Source of the DNA: Solibacillus sp. FSL H8-0538 | Lineage (GTDB): Bacteria > Bacillota > Bacilli > Bacillales_A > Planococcaceae | Direction: 5' to 3' | Length of the DNA: 64,000 bases | Assembly: GCF_038003525.1 (NCBI RefSeq) | Contig: NZ_JBBOPI010000001.1 | Span: 487,001-551,000 of the forward strand | Shown here: positions 17,039 through 26,951 of the stretch, piece by piece | How positions within the stretch are numbered: position 1 is the first letter of the stretch | Layout of the letters: each line of letters opens with the position of its first letter | Translations under genes and position numbers: made by a program | The notes under the pieces: model-generated | The model's database searches: none | What the model was told of the DNA's origin: nothing | The model's input: only the letters and a program-made list of their open reading frames with translations

Positions 17039-18655
17039 ATGATGCAAACACCGTTATTATTAAATGATTTGCTAAAGCGTGCAGAAATGTATTATGCGCA
17101 CAAAGAAATAATTTCACGTACAAGCGACACAATGACACACCGCTTAACATACGGCGAGTGGGGGAAACGTACGCGGAAATTAGCCCATGCACTAACAAAA
17201 CTCGGTATGAATCAAGGGGATAAAGTAGCTTCGTTCGCCTGGAATCAACATCGCCACCTAGAAGCCTATTTTGCTGTACCGTGCGCGGGTGCTGTGCTGC
17301 ATATGGTCAATATTCGTCTATCAGCAGAGCATATTAGCTATATTATTAATCATGCTGAGGACGAAATCATTTTAATCGATCAAGATTTAGTACCATTAAT
17401 TGAAGAGATTCAACTTGAACTAAAAACAGTGAAGCATTTTGTCATTATGGCGGACGGGGATTTGCCAGAAACGACATTGCCAAACGCGTTGTCTTACGAA
17501 AAATTATTAGAGGAAGCGGATGAAAACTTCGAATTCCCAACAAATATTGATGAAAACGCACCAGCGAGCATGTGCTATACAAGTGCAACAACGGGCAATC
17601 CAAAAGGGGTTGTATACACGCACCGTTCACTAGTGCTACATAGTACGATGCTATCAATGGTTGATACGATGGGGATTGGTGAGCGCGACGTTATTATGCC
17701 AATCGTGCCAATGTTCCACGTAAATGCATGGGGAATGCCGTTTGCAGGCGTGAATGTCGGTGCCACACAAGTATTAATTGGGCCACAATTTACTCCGGGC
17801 TTAATTTTAGATGTCATTGAGCAGTACGGTGTCACAAAAACAGCAGGCGTACCAACGATTTGGCTAGGTGTTGTTCAAGAAATGGAGAAGCGCGCACGTG
17901 ATTTGTCTAAGCTGCAAACGATTTTCTGCGGCGGCTCGGCTTCACCAAAAGGACTAATCCGCACATTTGAAGAGAAATTCGGTGTCAATTATGTCGTTGT
18001 ATACGGTATGACAGAAACGTCGCCCATCGTCTCACTTTCAAACTACTTAGCGAAAATGGATGATTGGTCTGTTAGGGATCAAATCGATGCACGCGCCATG
18101 CAAGGTTTAACCGTGCCAGGTATTGAATCAAGCATTGTGAATGAAGAAGGCGAAGTGCCATGGGATGGTGAAACGATGGGGGAGCTGCGTTTACGTGGAC
18201 CATGGATTGCGAGCGAATATTATCAAGATGAGCGCACTGCTGAAGCTTTTAAAGATGGCTGGTTGTACACCGGTGATATCGCTGTTCGTTCAAAGGAAGG
18301 TTTCATTAAAATTACAGACCGCACGAAGGATTTAATTAAATCTGGTGGGGAATGGATTTCATCTGTAGAGTTAGAAAATGCGTTAATGTCACATGATGCT
18401 ATATTTGAAGCGGCAGTAATTGCAATTCCCCATCCAAAATGGCAGGAGCGTCCGTTAGCATGTGTTGTGCTAAAAGAGGGTGTGGAAGTTTCGAAGGAAG
18501 AACTCATGGCGTTTTTAGCAGATCAATTTGCAAAATGGTGGATGCCAGATGATATTGTGTTCTTAGAAGAAATTCCGAAAACATCAGTAGGGAAGTTTTT
18601 AAAGGCCAAGCTTCGTGAAAACGTGAAGGAAATTTACCCACAGCTGTCATTTTAA
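17039..18655 (+). CDS. Fatty-acid--CoA ligase (AMP-forming)
   Basis: A 538-residue member of the ANL superfamily that activates a fatty acid with ATP and CoA. Core motifs are YTSATTGNPKGVVYTH near residue 180, VYGMTETSP near 320, YTGDI near 413, DRTKDLIKSGGEWIS near 430, and the C-terminal PKTSVGKFLKAKLR with the catalytic Lys. Medium- or long-chain substrates are likely but not determined. The start at 17039 (MMQTPLLL) follows AAGGGGG; the TTG at 17000 has no good site. No partner beta-oxidation genes are adjacent. Confidence 0.88.
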   Translation: MMQTPLLLNDLLKRAEMYYAHKEIISRTSDTMTHRLTYGEWGKRTRKLAHALTKLGMNQGDKVASFAWNQHRHLEAYFAVPCAGAVLHMVNIRLSAEHISYIINHAEDEIILIDQDLVPLIEEIQLELKTVKHFVIMADGDLPETTLPNALSYEKLLEEADENFEFPTNIDENAPASMCYTSATTGNPKGVVYTHRSLVLHSTMLSMVDTMGIGERDVIMPIVPMFHVNAWGMPFAGVNVGATQVLIGPQFTPGLILDVIEQYGVTKTAGVPTIWLGVVQEMEKRARDLSKLQTIFCGGSASPKGLIRTFEEKFGVNYVVVYGMTETSPIVSLSNYLAKMDDWSVRDQIDARAMQGLTVPGIESSIVNEEGEVPWDGETMGELRLRGPWIASEYYQDERTAEAFKDGWLYTGDIAVRSKEGFIKITDRTKDLIKSGGEWISSVELENALMSHDAIFEAAVIAIPHPKWQERPLACVVLKEGVEVSKEELMAFLADQFAKWWMPDDIVFLEEIPKTSVGKFLKAKLRENVKEIYPQLSF

Positions 18656-18689
18656 TTAAATTTGATGATGGCATGGTGGATGTGCGTGA

Positions 18690-18952
18690 ACTGAAGTGAC
18701 TGTCACCCGCACTAAATGGACGTCTGATACATCAAAAATTGCTTTTAATAATAGGGACTTAAACATGCGAATTTAGGGAAGATGAATCGCGTTCTGTCCG
18801 TTGTCTAAACAATATTTTGTTTTTAACTCTTCTAAAATGAGTGGAAATCAACAAGTTTATTGATTGGGGGGGAGCATGTTATCTTTTGGCACAACAATAT
18901 CGTAAATCGCCATTAATGGGCATAAGTTGAGTGTTTCTTGGTTTGAAATCAT
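18690..18952 (-). pseudogene. Remnant of an IS1182-family transposase
   Basis: From the ATG at 18952 the minus strand reads MISNQETLNLCPLMAIYDIV, VPKDNMLPPINKLVDF, then (after a stop and frame change) LEELKTKYCLDNGQNAIHLP and RMFKSLLLKAIFDVSDVHL. This is the N-terminal domain of IS1182-type transposases, which normally read VPKDNMLRQIN-LVDF and YCLDNGRNAI. Stops and a shift, and absence of the DDE catalytic domain, make it dead. Confidence 0.82.
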
Positions 18953-19045
18953 CGGGAGCACAACCTGTAATTCATTCGTTTTATTTTACAAGAAAATCAC
19001 TCTTTTTGGATAAGAGAATGATACATTCATTCTTAGCGTTTACAA

Positions 19046-19175
19046 GTTGATTGGAGTGGAGGCGACGGCTTCTAGGGGATTAGCGAGCAGCTTGAGACCC
19101 TGGACTGAGCGTAGCGAGGGAAGCGGCTCAAGGCTCGCCCCCAGAAAAGCGTTCGCCGCAACGGAAATCAACGAC
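19046..19175. repeat. Dispersed GC-rich Bacillaceae-type repeat
   Basis: Starts GATTGGAGTGGAGGCGACGG and contains TTAGCGAGCAGCTTGAGACC, TGGACTGAGCGTAGCGAGG, GCGGCTCAAGGCTCGCCCCC and GCGTTCGCCGC, ending CGGAAATCAACG. The sequence is much richer in G and C than its surroundings and its halves pair with each other. It resembles an interspersed element I know from Lysinibacillus/Bacillus genomes. A short piece of a similar element (GGAAAGCGTCCGCCTGGAGT) lies at about 58512-58531. Confidence 0.7.
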
Positions 19176-19182
19176 ATCGAAG

Positions 19183-19224
19183 AAAAAAGCCAGTTCTTGA
19201 ACGATGTCTCGTTCAAGAACTGGT
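19183..19224 (-). terminator. Terminator of the trp operon
   Basis: On the minus strand CCAGTTCTTGAACG is inverted around ACAT and followed by GCTTTTTT. It lies about 60 bp beyond the last gene of the trp operon. Confidence 0.85.
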
Positions 19225-19285
19225 TAAACTAATTTATAGACTTTTTCGGTACCCTCCAAAAAATCAGCGCGTTTCTTCATTTTTC

Positions 19286-19492
19286 TTATGCTGGTTTCGA
19301 GCGCTTATAGTTTTTACTACTAACTATTCCTAAATTAAATAGTACAAACACCATAATTAAGCGGTAGACGAGGAGACCGTATTGCTTAATCGTCGTTGTT
19401 TCAGTAAATAGCTGAGGCATATTTTGAACGATCAAATAAATAAAATATCCAGTAAGGCCGAAAAATAGTAAGCTTACGAAAAAATCTTTCAT
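19286..19492 (-). CDS. Small two-helix membrane protein at the end of the trp operon
   Basis: A 68-residue protein with hydrophobic segments at residues 4-24 and about 41-60 and a basic tail (NYKRSKP). The ATG follows GGAGGTGAG. It begins 30 bp after the second trpB and precedes the operon terminator, so it is probably co-transcribed. I recognise no family; a link to tryptophan metabolism is only positional. Confidence 0.65.
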   Translation of the reverse strand: MKDFFVSLLFFGLTGYFIYLIVQNMPQLFTETTTIKQYGLLVYRLIMVFVLFNLGIVSSKNYKRSKPA

Positions 19493-19522
19493 TTATTCTC
19501 ACCTCCATCTCTCACGTTTACC

Positions 19523-20680
19523 TTATTTTAACATATTAAATACTTGCTCAACATCTTTATCACCGCGGCCTGAAATATTAACGATAAGGCTATCTTCGGA
19601 TGATAGTGTTGGGGCTAATTTCAGTGCATGGGCAACCGCATGTGAGCTTTCAAGTGCCGGAATTATGCCTTCAACTTTTGATAGCGTTTGGAAGGCTTCT
19701 AGCACTTCTTCATTCGAAATCGTTACATATTCAGCGCGGCCTATTGAATGTAGGTAGCTATGTTCTGGTCCGACACCTGGATAATCTAGGCCTGCAGCGA
19801 TTGAATACGTTGGTAGTGGATTGCCTTCTTCATCTTGAAGCACCATGCAGCGGAATCCATATAAATTACCAGGTGAGCCTTCTGTAATTGAAGCTGCTTT
19901 ATCTGGTTCCACACCGATTAGACGTACTTCAGTGTCATCAATATAGTTAGCAAATGCACCAATTGCGTTACTACCGCCACCACAGCAAGCAATCACTGCA
20001 GTAGGAAGTTTGCCTTCTTTTGCTAAATGCTGCTCCTTCGATTCCTTACTAATCACTGATTGGAAGTGTTTCACCATCGTTGGGAATGGATGAGGTCCTA
20101 CTGCTGAGCCTAGTAAATAGAATGTATTCTCATAGTTTTCGACTAAATCAGCAAAAGCCTCATCTACAGCTTCTTTTAAGCGACCTTGACCTTTGTCCAC
20201 CGTGACTACTTTCGCACCAAGTAGCTCCATACGGAATACGTTTAATGCTTGGCGTTTTGTGTCCTCAGAGCCCATATAAATTGTGCAGTCCATACCAAAC
20301 ATTGCACAAACGGTAGCTGTTGCTACACCATGCTGACCTGCGCCAGTTTCAGCAATAACGCGTTTTGCGCCCATACGTTTCGCGAGTAAAATTTGGCCAA
20401 GTACGTTATTAATTTTATGAGAGCCGGTATGGTTTAAATCTTCACGTTTTAAGTAAATTTTCGCCCCGCCACATTGTTTTGTTAAATTTTCGGCAAAGTA
20501 AAGTGGTGATTTACGGCCAACGTATTCCGTGAAGTAGTAGTCAAGCTCAGCTAAAAATTCAGGATCATTTTTATATTGCTCAAATTGCTCGTCTAAAATA
20601 TTGAGTACATTTTGTAGGGCTGGGGGTACAAAGCTCCCGCCAAATTCGCCGAAATAACCTTTTTCAGTTGTCGTTGTCAT
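19523..20680 (-). CDS. trpB: Second tryptophan synthase beta chain (TrpB paralogue)
   Basis: A 385-residue TrpB. The PLP lysine is intact in [13 protein letters not shown] near residue 87, and [22 protein letters not shown] (phosphate loop) and [11 protein letters not shown] are conserved. It differs from the trpB upstream of trpA throughout its length, so the two are old paralogues rather than a recent duplicate. Both have the short TrpB1-type length, not the longer TrpB2 type. It starts 13 bp after trpA. It may pair with TrpA under other conditions or work as a stand-alone indole-serine synthase; the sequence does not decide. Confidence 0.88.
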   Translation of the reverse strand: MTTTTEKGYFGEFGGSFVPPALQNVLNILDEQFEQYKNDPEFLAELDYYFTEYVGRKSPLYFAENLTKQCGGAKIYLKREDLNHTGSHKINNVLGQILLAKRMGAKRVIAETGAGQHGVATATVCAMFGMDCTIYMGSEDTKRQALNVFRMELLGAKVVTVDKGQGRLKEAVDEAFADLVENYENTFYLLGSAVGPHPFPTMVKHFQSVISKESKEQHLAKEGKLPTAVIACCGGGSNAIGAFANYIDDTEVRLIGVEPDKAASITEGSPGNLYGFRCMVLQDEEGNPLPTYSIAAGLDYPGVGPEHSYLHSIGRAEYVTISNEEVLEAFQTLSKVEGIIPALESSHAVAHALKLAPTLSSEDSLIVNISGRGDKDVEQVFNMLK

Positions 20681-20693
20681 AATAATTCTCCCC

Positions 20694-21476
20694 TTAGTTT
20701 GAAGTAGAAAGCTGCGTTGCTTTAATTAGTGCTTCAATCGTTGCCCAATCATCGTTTACAAGCGCATCGACGATTTTACTGCCGACAATAACGCCGTCTG
20801 CAAATGCACCAAATTGCTTCACATGTTCAGGCGTTGAAATACCGAAGCCGGCTAATACAGGAATGGAGCTCGCTGCTTTTAGTTGATTAAAATGGTCAGC
20901 AAGATTTTCAGCAAAGCTTGAACGAGCACCCGTAATGCCGTTTACTGTTACCGCGTAAATAAAGCCTTCACTAGCACTGGCAAGCTGGGTTATTCGTTCA
21001 GCTGGACTTGTTAAAGAAATCAGCTGGACAAGAGCAATCCCTGAATTTTTTAATGTAGGGTGGATTATGTTCATTTCCTCCATTGGCATATCTGGAATAA
21101 TGACACCGCGAATTCCTGCACGACTTGCATCTGCTGCAAAGCTTTCAGCACCGTAAGCTAAAATCGGATTTAAATACGTCATCGCAACAAGCGGCACAGT
21201 AATTTCATCCGCAAAGGTAATTAGTGTTTCAATGACTTTTCGTAAAGTTGTGCCGTGCGCTAAAGCGCGTTTACCAGCTTTTTCAATTGTTGGTCCGTCT
21301 GCAACGGGATCTGAAAACGGAATCCCTACTTCGATTGCGGTTACGCCAAGCTCTTGCAGACGTAAAATCGTTGGCTGTAATTTTTCAAGTCCGCCGTCAC
21401 CTGCCATAATATAAGGAACGAACGCTTTGTCCCCGCGTGCATTTACTTTTAAAATTGCCTCTGTTACAGCTGTCAT
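20694..21476 (-). CDS. trpA: Tryptophan synthase alpha chain
   Basis: A 260-residue TIM barrel that cleaves indole-3-glycerol phosphate to indole and glyceraldehyde-3-phosphate. Catalytic residues are visible: Glu in [16 protein letters not shown] and Asp in the same block. [13 protein letters not shown] forms the usual N-terminal strand. It overlaps the trpB stop by 4 bp (ATGA). Confidence 0.96.
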   Translation of the reverse strand: MTAVTEAILKVNARGDKAFVPYIMAGDGGLEKLQPTILRLQELGVTAIEVGIPFSDPVADGPTIEKAGKRALAHGTTLRKVIETLITFADEITVPLVAMTYLNPILAYGAESFAADASRAGIRGVIIPDMPMEEMNIIHPTLKNSGIALVQLISLTSPAERITQLASASEGFIYAVTVNGITGARSSFAENLADHFNQLKAASSIPVLAGFGISTPEHVKQFGAFADGVIVGSKIVDALVNDDWATIEALIKATQLSTSN

Positions 21477-22660
21477 GAAAGGTCACCTCCGAATGCATCC
21501 ACTAACGTGTGCACATCTTTATCGCCACGCCCTGATAAACAAACAACAACAACTTCTTCAGCAGGACGTGTTTTTGCAAATTGTGAAGCATAATAAATCG
21601 CATGTGCACTTTCTAATGCCGGTAAAATGCCTTCTGTTTCGCACAATAGCTTTACACCTTCAAGTGCTTGTGCATCGGTAACGGATGGATACTGCGCACG
21701 ACCGCTTGCATGCAAATGACAATGCTCTGGTCCAACGCCTGGATAATCAAGCCCAGCAGAAATTGAGTGTGCTTCTTGTACAAAGCCGTTGTCATCTTGT
21801 AATAAATACATAAATGCCCCGTGCAGTACACCCATTTTTCCTACGTGAATTGCCGCTGCATGCTTATCTGTATCGACACCAGCGCCGGATGCTTCAATCC
21901 CATAGAGCGCCACGTCTTTATCTTCGATGAACGGGTAGAACATGCCGATTGCGTTACTGCCCCCACCGATACAAGCAATGACTGAATCTGGTAAACGACC
22001 TTCTTGTTGTAAAATTTGTGCACGTGTTTCATCCCCAATAACACGTTGGAAATCACGGACAATTGTTGGGAACGGGTGGGGCCCCAATGCTGAGCCTAAA
22101 ATATAATGTGTATCTTCAACATGTGTAACCCAGTGGCGAAGCGCCTCGTTTACAGCATCTTTTAGGGTAGCTGAGCCCTTGTCAACGCCGACCACTTTTG
22201 TTCCAAGTAACTCCATACGGAATACGTTTAGCTGTTGACGTTTTACATCCTCTGCCCCCATATAAACGATGCATTCCATATCTAGTAGGGCACAGGCAGT
22301 AGCGGTTGCCACACCGTGCTGACCAGCGCCGGTTTCTGCAACAATTTTCTTCTTGCCCATACGTTTTGCAAGCAGGGCCTGTCCAAGTGCATTATTAATC
22401 TTATGTGCACCCGTATGATTCAAATCTTCACGCTTTAAATATATTTTTGCTCCGCCAACGCGCTTCGTTAAACGTTCTGCATAATAAAGCGGTGTTTCGC
22501 GACCTACGTATTGTTTTAAATAATAGTCTAACTCTTGTTGGAAGGCAGGATCCTGCTTTGCTTCCTCGTACGCTTGCTCTAATTCAATTAACGGTGTCAT
22601 TAATGTCTCGGGAACAAATTGTCCGCCAAATTTACCGAATCTTCCTTTAGTCGTTGTCAT
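21473..22660 (-). CDS. trpB: Tryptophan synthase beta chain
   Basis: A 395-residue PLP enzyme joining indole and serine. The PLP lysine is in [13 protein letters not shown] near residue 87; [24 protein letters not shown] and [11 protein letters not shown] are conserved. It is placed between trpF and trpA with 4-bp overlaps on both sides, the canonical position, so it is the regular partner of TrpA. Confidence 0.96.
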   Translation of the reverse strand: MTTTKGRFGKFGGQFVPETLMTPLIELEQAYEEAKQDPAFQQELDYYLKQYVGRETPLYYAERLTKRVGGAKIYLKREDLNHTGAHKINNALGQALLAKRMGKKKIVAETGAGQHGVATATACALLDMECIVYMGAEDVKRQQLNVFRMELLGTKVVGVDKGSATLKDAVNEALRHWVTHVEDTHYILGSALGPHPFPTIVRDFQRVIGDETRAQILQQEGRLPDSVIACIGGGSNAIGMFYPFIEDKDVALYGIEASGAGVDTDKHAAAIHVGKMGVLHGAFMYLLQDDNGFVQEAHSISAGLDYPGVGPEHCHLHASGRAQYPSVTDAQALEGVKLLCETEGILPALESAHAIYYASQFAKTRPAEEVVVVCLSGRGDKDVHTLVDAFGGDLS

Positions 22661-23274
22661 GAAATCCTCGCTCCTTTAGCTGCCTGTAGAAATGCTTGAA
22701 TAAGTTCGTGATTCTTTTGTCCATCTAGCTCAACCCCGCTTGAAACGTCTACGCCAAATGGCTGCACAAGATTAATTGCCTCAGCAATATTTTCAGCACG
22801 TAAGCCACCTGCTAAAATAACTTTTTCCTTTGGGATGTGTGCTTCTTGAAGTAGTGACCAGTCGAATGTATGGCCACTGCCACCGCGGAAGTCTGTGCCT
22901 GGAGCATCAAATAAATAGTAGTCCACGTTATAACGTACGGCTTGTTCAATATCTTCTTTTGTACGAATGGAGAAAGCTTTAATTGAAGGTAGTCCAATTT
23001 CCGTAATAAATTCAGGCGTTTCGTCCCCGTGATACTGTACATAATCGAGCGGCACCGTTTTCGCGAAATGCTCAATTGCTTCGCGTTCTGCATTGACGAA
23101 CACACCGACCTTTTTGACATGTGGGGGAATTGCTTTCGTGAGCTCGGCTGCCTGTTCAACTGTAATTTCACGCTTGCTCGGCGCAAACATAAATCCGATA
23201 AAATTAACACCTGCTTCAACAGCGGTTTCAATATGTGCGCGTTCTTTTAAGCCGCAAATTTTTACAAATGTCAT
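22657..23274 (-). CDS. trpF: Phosphoribosylanthranilate isomerase
   Basis: A 205-residue TIM barrel carrying the N-terminal VKICGLK with the catalytic Cys, GFMFAPSKR, and the C-terminal [10 protein letters not shown] phosphate site. It isomerises PRA to CdRP. It overlaps trpC and trpB by 4 bp each. Confidence 0.95.
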   Translation of the reverse strand: MTFVKICGLKERAHIETAVEAGVNFIGFMFAPSKREITVEQAAELTKAIPPHVKKVGVFVNAEREAIEHFAKTVPLDYVQYHGDETPEFITEIGLPSIKAFSIRTKEDIEQAVRYNVDYYLFDAPGTDFRGGSGHTFDWSLLQEAHIPKEKVILAGGLRAENIAEAINLVQPFGVDVSSGVELDGQKNHELIQAFLQAAKGARIS

Positions 23275-24065
23275 ACCGTTTCACCAAACTTTTTTGATAT
23301 GTCGATTTGTAACGATTGTAGGTCTGCCACAACATCACCACTGCGCATAAGTGATTCGCCAACAAGCACCCCTTTTGCGCCAGCATTCGCCACGCGAGCC
23401 GCATCTTCTGCGTTCCAAATACCACTTTCACTAATAAACGCTACACCATCTGCTGCAAAATGCTTGGCAATTTCTTCAGTTTGGATTAAATCCACTACGA
23501 ATGTTTTTAAGTTGCGGTTATTCACGCCGATAATTTTCGCTTTTAATTTTAGTGCGCGCTCCAGTTCTTCGACATCATGCACTTCGACTAAAATTTCAAG
23601 ACCGAGGTCCGTTGCGTACGCAAAAAGGGAAGCGAGCTCCTCATCTGAAAGCGCTGCGACGATTAATAAAATAACCGAAGCCCCAGCCGCCTTCGCGTAA
23701 TCAATTTGTACGGGGTCGATCATGAAATCCTTGCATAGCACAGGAATACTGACGGCGTTCACTACATTATATAAATCCGCAAACGATCCTTTGAAAAAAG
23801 CTTGTTCTGTTAACACTGAAATACAAGCCGCACCCGCTGCTTCGTATTGAAGTGCCTGTTCTACTGGTTCAATATGCGTTGCAATATTTCCTTTAGAAGG
23901 AGAGGCACGTTTCATTTCGGCAATAACTTGTAATTTGTCGGCACGGATTAATGTTTCATATAGAGAAGGGCGCTGTTTTTCGACAACAGTAAAGCTAGGT
24001 GTCTGAGCATGTAATCCCGGGAGCTCCGTTTTTTTCTGTTCAATAATCTTGTCTAAAATTGTCAT
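23271..24065 (-). CDS. trpC: Indole-3-glycerol phosphate synthase
   Basis: A 264-residue enzyme that closes the indole ring from CdRP. Motifs are VIAEMKRASPSKG near residue 50 (catalytic Lys), VLCKDFMIDPVQI, IIGVNNRNLKTF, and ISESGI. It overlaps trpD by ATGA. Confidence 0.96.
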   Translation of the reverse strand: MTILDKIIEQKKTELPGLHAQTPSFTVVEKQRPSLYETLIRADKLQVIAEMKRASPSKGNIATHIEPVEQALQYEAAGAACISVLTEQAFFKGSFADLYNVVNAVSIPVLCKDFMIDPVQIDYAKAAGASVILLIVAALSDEELASLFAYATDLGLEILVEVHDVEELERALKLKAKIIGVNNRNLKTFVVDLIQTEEIAKHFAADGVAFISESGIWNAEDAARVANAGAKGVLVGESLMRSGDVVADLQSLQIDISKKFGETV

Positions 24066-25099
24066 TGTTTCGCACCATCTTTCATTGCATTTTGACTATA
24101 GGCAATAACATTGTTTAATTTTTCGAGCGCACGCCCAGAGAAAATACTGTCACGCGCCATTTCAATACCTTCCATCATCGTGTCAGCTAATCCATAAGCG
24201 AAAAAGCCAATTCCTGCATTTAATATAACCGTATCAAAATAAACACTTTGTTTACCTGCAAGTAAATCGCGCATGATTACCGCGTTATCAGCAGGACTGC
24301 CACCGCGAATCGCAGATAGTGGCTGTGGTGTTAACCCAACATCCTCTGCGCGTAATTTAAACGGAATGATATCGCCGTGATCTAGCAGTACGAATGTGTT
24401 TTCACCATCTAAAGAAGCCTCATCCATACCGCAAGAGCCAGATACGACAACTGCACGTTCACGCCCAAGCATATGAAGTACTTGTGCATAATCTGTTGTA
24501 AACGCTGGGCGATTAATGCCAACAAATTGTGTTTTTAATGGAACCGGATTTGTTAACGGGCCAGCTAAATTGAAAATTGTTGGCTTACCAATCGCCTGGC
24601 GTACCTCACCGATGCGCTTTAATTTCGGATGCATATTTGGTGCATGTAAAAAGGCAATTCCGTGTTTTTGTAGCAAATCAACTGTTTGTTCCATTGTTGG
24701 GACAAGCTCAATACCAAGCGCTTCTAATACGTCAGAGCTACCAGAAGAGCTTGAAACTTTTCGGTTGCCATGCTTTGCAACAAGCAGTCCGCCACCCGCA
24801 AGAACAAAGGCGGAAGTCGTACTAATATTGAAGCTATGCAAGCCGTCACCACCAGTTCCGCAATTATCGATATAAATGCCTTCAGGAACGTCTACTTGAA
24901 CCGCATGAGAGCGCATAACAGAAGCAAGACCTGCCACTTCATGAGCCGTTTCACCTTTTTCACTCATCGCAATTAAAAAAGAAGTAATCTCCTCTTTTGG
25001 TGTTTCTTCATTAAATACAAGCTGAGCCGCTTCGACCATTTCCTCAAATACTAAATTTCCTTTTTGTACGACGCGCTCAATAAATGGTTGCAATATCAT
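24062..25099 (-). CDS. trpD: Anthranilate phosphoribosyltransferase
   Basis: A 345-residue transferase with the PRPP-binding GTGGDGLHSFNISTT motif near residue 80 and KHGNRKVSSSSGSSDVLEALG after it. It converts anthranilate and PRPP to PRA. The start at 25099 (MILQPFIERV) follows AAGGGTGA and lies 5 bp after trpE; the longer frame to 25126 would overlap trpE and has no site. Confidence 0.95.
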   Translation of the reverse strand: MILQPFIERVVQKGNLVFEEMVEAAQLVFNEETPKEEITSFLIAMSEKGETAHEVAGLASVMRSHAVQVDVPEGIYIDNCGTGGDGLHSFNISTTSAFVLAGGGLLVAKHGNRKVSSSSGSSDVLEALGIELVPTMEQTVDLLQKHGIAFLHAPNMHPKLKRIGEVRQAIGKPTIFNLAGPLTNPVPLKTQFVGINRPAFTTDYAQVLHMLGRERAVVVSGSCGMDEASLDGENTFVLLDHGDIIPFKLRAEDVGLTPQPLSAIRGGSPADNAVIMRDLLAGKQSVYFDTVILNAGIGFFAYGLADTMMEGIEMARDSIFSGRALEKLNNVIAYSQNAMKDGAKQ

Positions 25100-25104
25100 A
25101 TGAG

Positions 25105-26478
25105 TCACCCTTGTGCTAGCGCGCATAAAGACTGTGCTTTCATCGCAATTTGCTCCGCTGCATCCTTTGTAGTTGTTTTTGCCGAAATCGAAGTGCCTAC
25201 TTGTAAATACGCTTTGTTATTTTTAATAAGCATCGTGCGGGCAGTTAGTGCAAAATCAATTTGTCCGTTAAACCCGATATAGCCAAGTGCGCCGCCGTAA
25301 AAACTTCGGTGAACTGGTTCAACTTCATCAATGAGCTGCATTGCTTGAAGCTTTGGACTACCTGTTACACTTCCAGCTGGAATACAATGTGCCAATGCGT
25401 CGATTGCGTGTAGGGTAGGGGACAACTTGCCTTCCACTGCAGATGTAAGTTGCATCAAATTTTCGGTACGAATGGTTGCTGTATAATTTGTCACCTTAAC
25501 AGAACCTGCTACACAAATTTTTTCTAAATCTTCCTTGGCTATGTCAACGAGTGCGTTATGCTCGGCAATTTCCTGTGCATTTGAACGTAATTCTTGTTCA
25601 ATGGCTAGATCCGCTGTTGTCGTGAAGCCACGTGGACGAATGCCAGCAATAGGCTTCGTTGTAACCACACCATTATGAACACGCACTAAGCTTTCTGGCG
25701 AGGAGCCGACAATTGTGTGATCGTCAAACTCGATGTAATACATATACGACGCTTGATTGTGAATGCGTAGCTTGCGGTAAAGTGCAAAAGCGTCGCCGTC
25801 AAATTCAGTTTCTAAGCGGCGAGATAATACGACTTGAGTGCTATCATTTTTAGCAATTGCTCGTTGCAGTGTTTCGATTTGCTGCTCAAATTCAAGCTCT
25901 GTTGTTTGATAGCGGAACGGGCTTAGCGAATAGTCCGTTGACTTAGCTGGTGTTGCATAAAGCAACTGCTCAATAATGGCATCAATATTCGGTTCCTTTT
26001 GCTCGGCTTCAATATTTGTATGGAACACGACTAATTCATCTGTTAAATGATCAAAAATAATGAGCGTATCATAAATATGGAAGTTGACAGTCGGAATGCC
26101 GATTTCTGTATCGCTCTGTTGGCTATCTAAACTAGTAGCACCGTAGCTAATATAGCCAATTGCGCCTCCCGTAAATGGGTATTCCGTATGATTGGAAATG
26201 CGTGGCATCACTTGCTTCAACGAATGGATTAAATCACCTTCATAGCTATATGTTTTATTCGTAAGGTGAGATAGTTCCGTCAATGTCGTACCAGAACCGC
26301 TATATGTTTTGCGCGGGTTTGCACCGATAAATGAGTAGCGGCCAGCGCCTTCGCTTTTTGTTGAGCTTTCAAGTAAAAATTTCCGCTGCCCTTGCAAGCG
26401 GCTAAAAATTAATATCGGTGTTAACAGATCGCCATTTACTTTTTTCATTGTCGTGCGGAATTTTTGTTTGATTGACAT
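25105..26478 (-). CDS. trpE: Anthranilate synthase component I
   Basis: A 457-residue chorismate-using enzyme. The tryptophan feedback site LLESS is near residue 36. C-terminal catalytic motifs include PIAGIRPRG, DIAKEDLEKIC, AGSVTGSPKLQAMQLIDEVE and FYGGALGYIGF. It is the first gene of the operon, after AAGGAGTGA. No trpG lies in the operon; as in B. subtilis, an amphibolic PabA elsewhere probably supplies glutamine amidotransfer. Confidence 0.95.
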   Translation of the reverse strand: MSIKQKFRTTMKKVNGDLLTPILIFSRLQGQRKFLLESSTKSEGAGRYSFIGANPRKTYSGSGTTLTELSHLTNKTYSYEGDLIHSLKQVMPRISNHTEYPFTGGAIGYISYGATSLDSQQSDTEIGIPTVNFHIYDTLIIFDHLTDELVVFHTNIEAEQKEPNIDAIIEQLLYATPAKSTDYSLSPFRYQTTELEFEQQIETLQRAIAKNDSTQVVLSRRLETEFDGDAFALYRKLRIHNQASYMYYIEFDDHTIVGSSPESLVRVHNGVVTTKPIAGIRPRGFTTTADLAIEQELRSNAQEIAEHNALVDIAKEDLEKICVAGSVKVTNYTATIRTENLMQLTSAVEGKLSPTLHAIDALAHCIPAGSVTGSPKLQAMQLIDEVEPVHRSFYGGALGYIGFNGQIDFALTARTMLIKNNKAYLQVGTSISAKTTTKDAAEQIAMKAQSLCALAQG

Positions 26479-26623
26479 AAAATCACTCCTTCATTTTTTG
26501 TCGCTGTTAAATTATATTGTTGTTATTTGGTAGAATCCGCTAGCTTTTTCGCGGGTGAACCAATAAGACCGGAAGTGTAAACGCAGGATGCCACGCTTTT
26601 TGCGGCCAATGCGAGTGTAAAAA

Positions 26624-26668
26624 CGCAAAAAAGCCCTCTACAAAAAGAGACTACTCTTTTTGTAGAGG
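26624..26668 (-). terminator. Attenuator terminator of the trp T-box
   Basis: Minus strand CCTCTACAAAAAGAG pairs with CTCTTTTTGTAGAGG, followed by GCTTTTTT. It overlaps the antiterminator region of the T-box. Confidence 0.92.
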
Positions 26669-26860
26669 ACGATATATGACCGCGTTGCCACCTCAATTGA
26701 AGCCTAAGCTTCCACTTCATGTCCTTGTAACGGCAGGAAACCGTCCACTAACTAGCGCTAGCGGCTTTCATAAGGCCCATTCACAAAGATTACACAGACG
26801 CGTTTGCACCAACCACGCGCTCTCTAAGCAGGTTATCATTTGCTACTCTTCTTATTCATC
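26624..26860 (-). promoter_or_regulatory. Tryptophan-specific T-box riboswitch upstream of trpE
   Basis: On the minus strand, Stem I contains AGAGAGCGCGTGGTTGGTG. The specifier loop reads GTGAATGGGCC, giving UGG (Trp) at 26777-26779. The conserved T-box GAGGTGGCAACGCGGT at about 26680-26694 closes it before the terminator. Uncharged tRNA(Trp) should stabilise the antiterminator and turn on the whole operon, including the second trpB. Only one T-box is seen, not the tandem arrangement known from some Bacillus species. Confidence 0.95.
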
Positions 26861-26951
26861 AATTTACTCAGCTATACTATTCTCAGCTCTGTCTAGACGG
26901 TGGTCACGCTCCCGTGACCTGCTACCGTATCCGAACAATATTAATATTCAA

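Noticed and set aside
19047-19232. 61-codon ORF on the plus strand
   Set aside because: It reads through the GC-rich interspersed repeat and the minus-strand trp terminator.
19523-20680. Second trpB as a TrpB2-type (long, thermophile-like) enzyme
   Set aside because: Its 385-residue length and motifs match the ordinary TrpB1 class.
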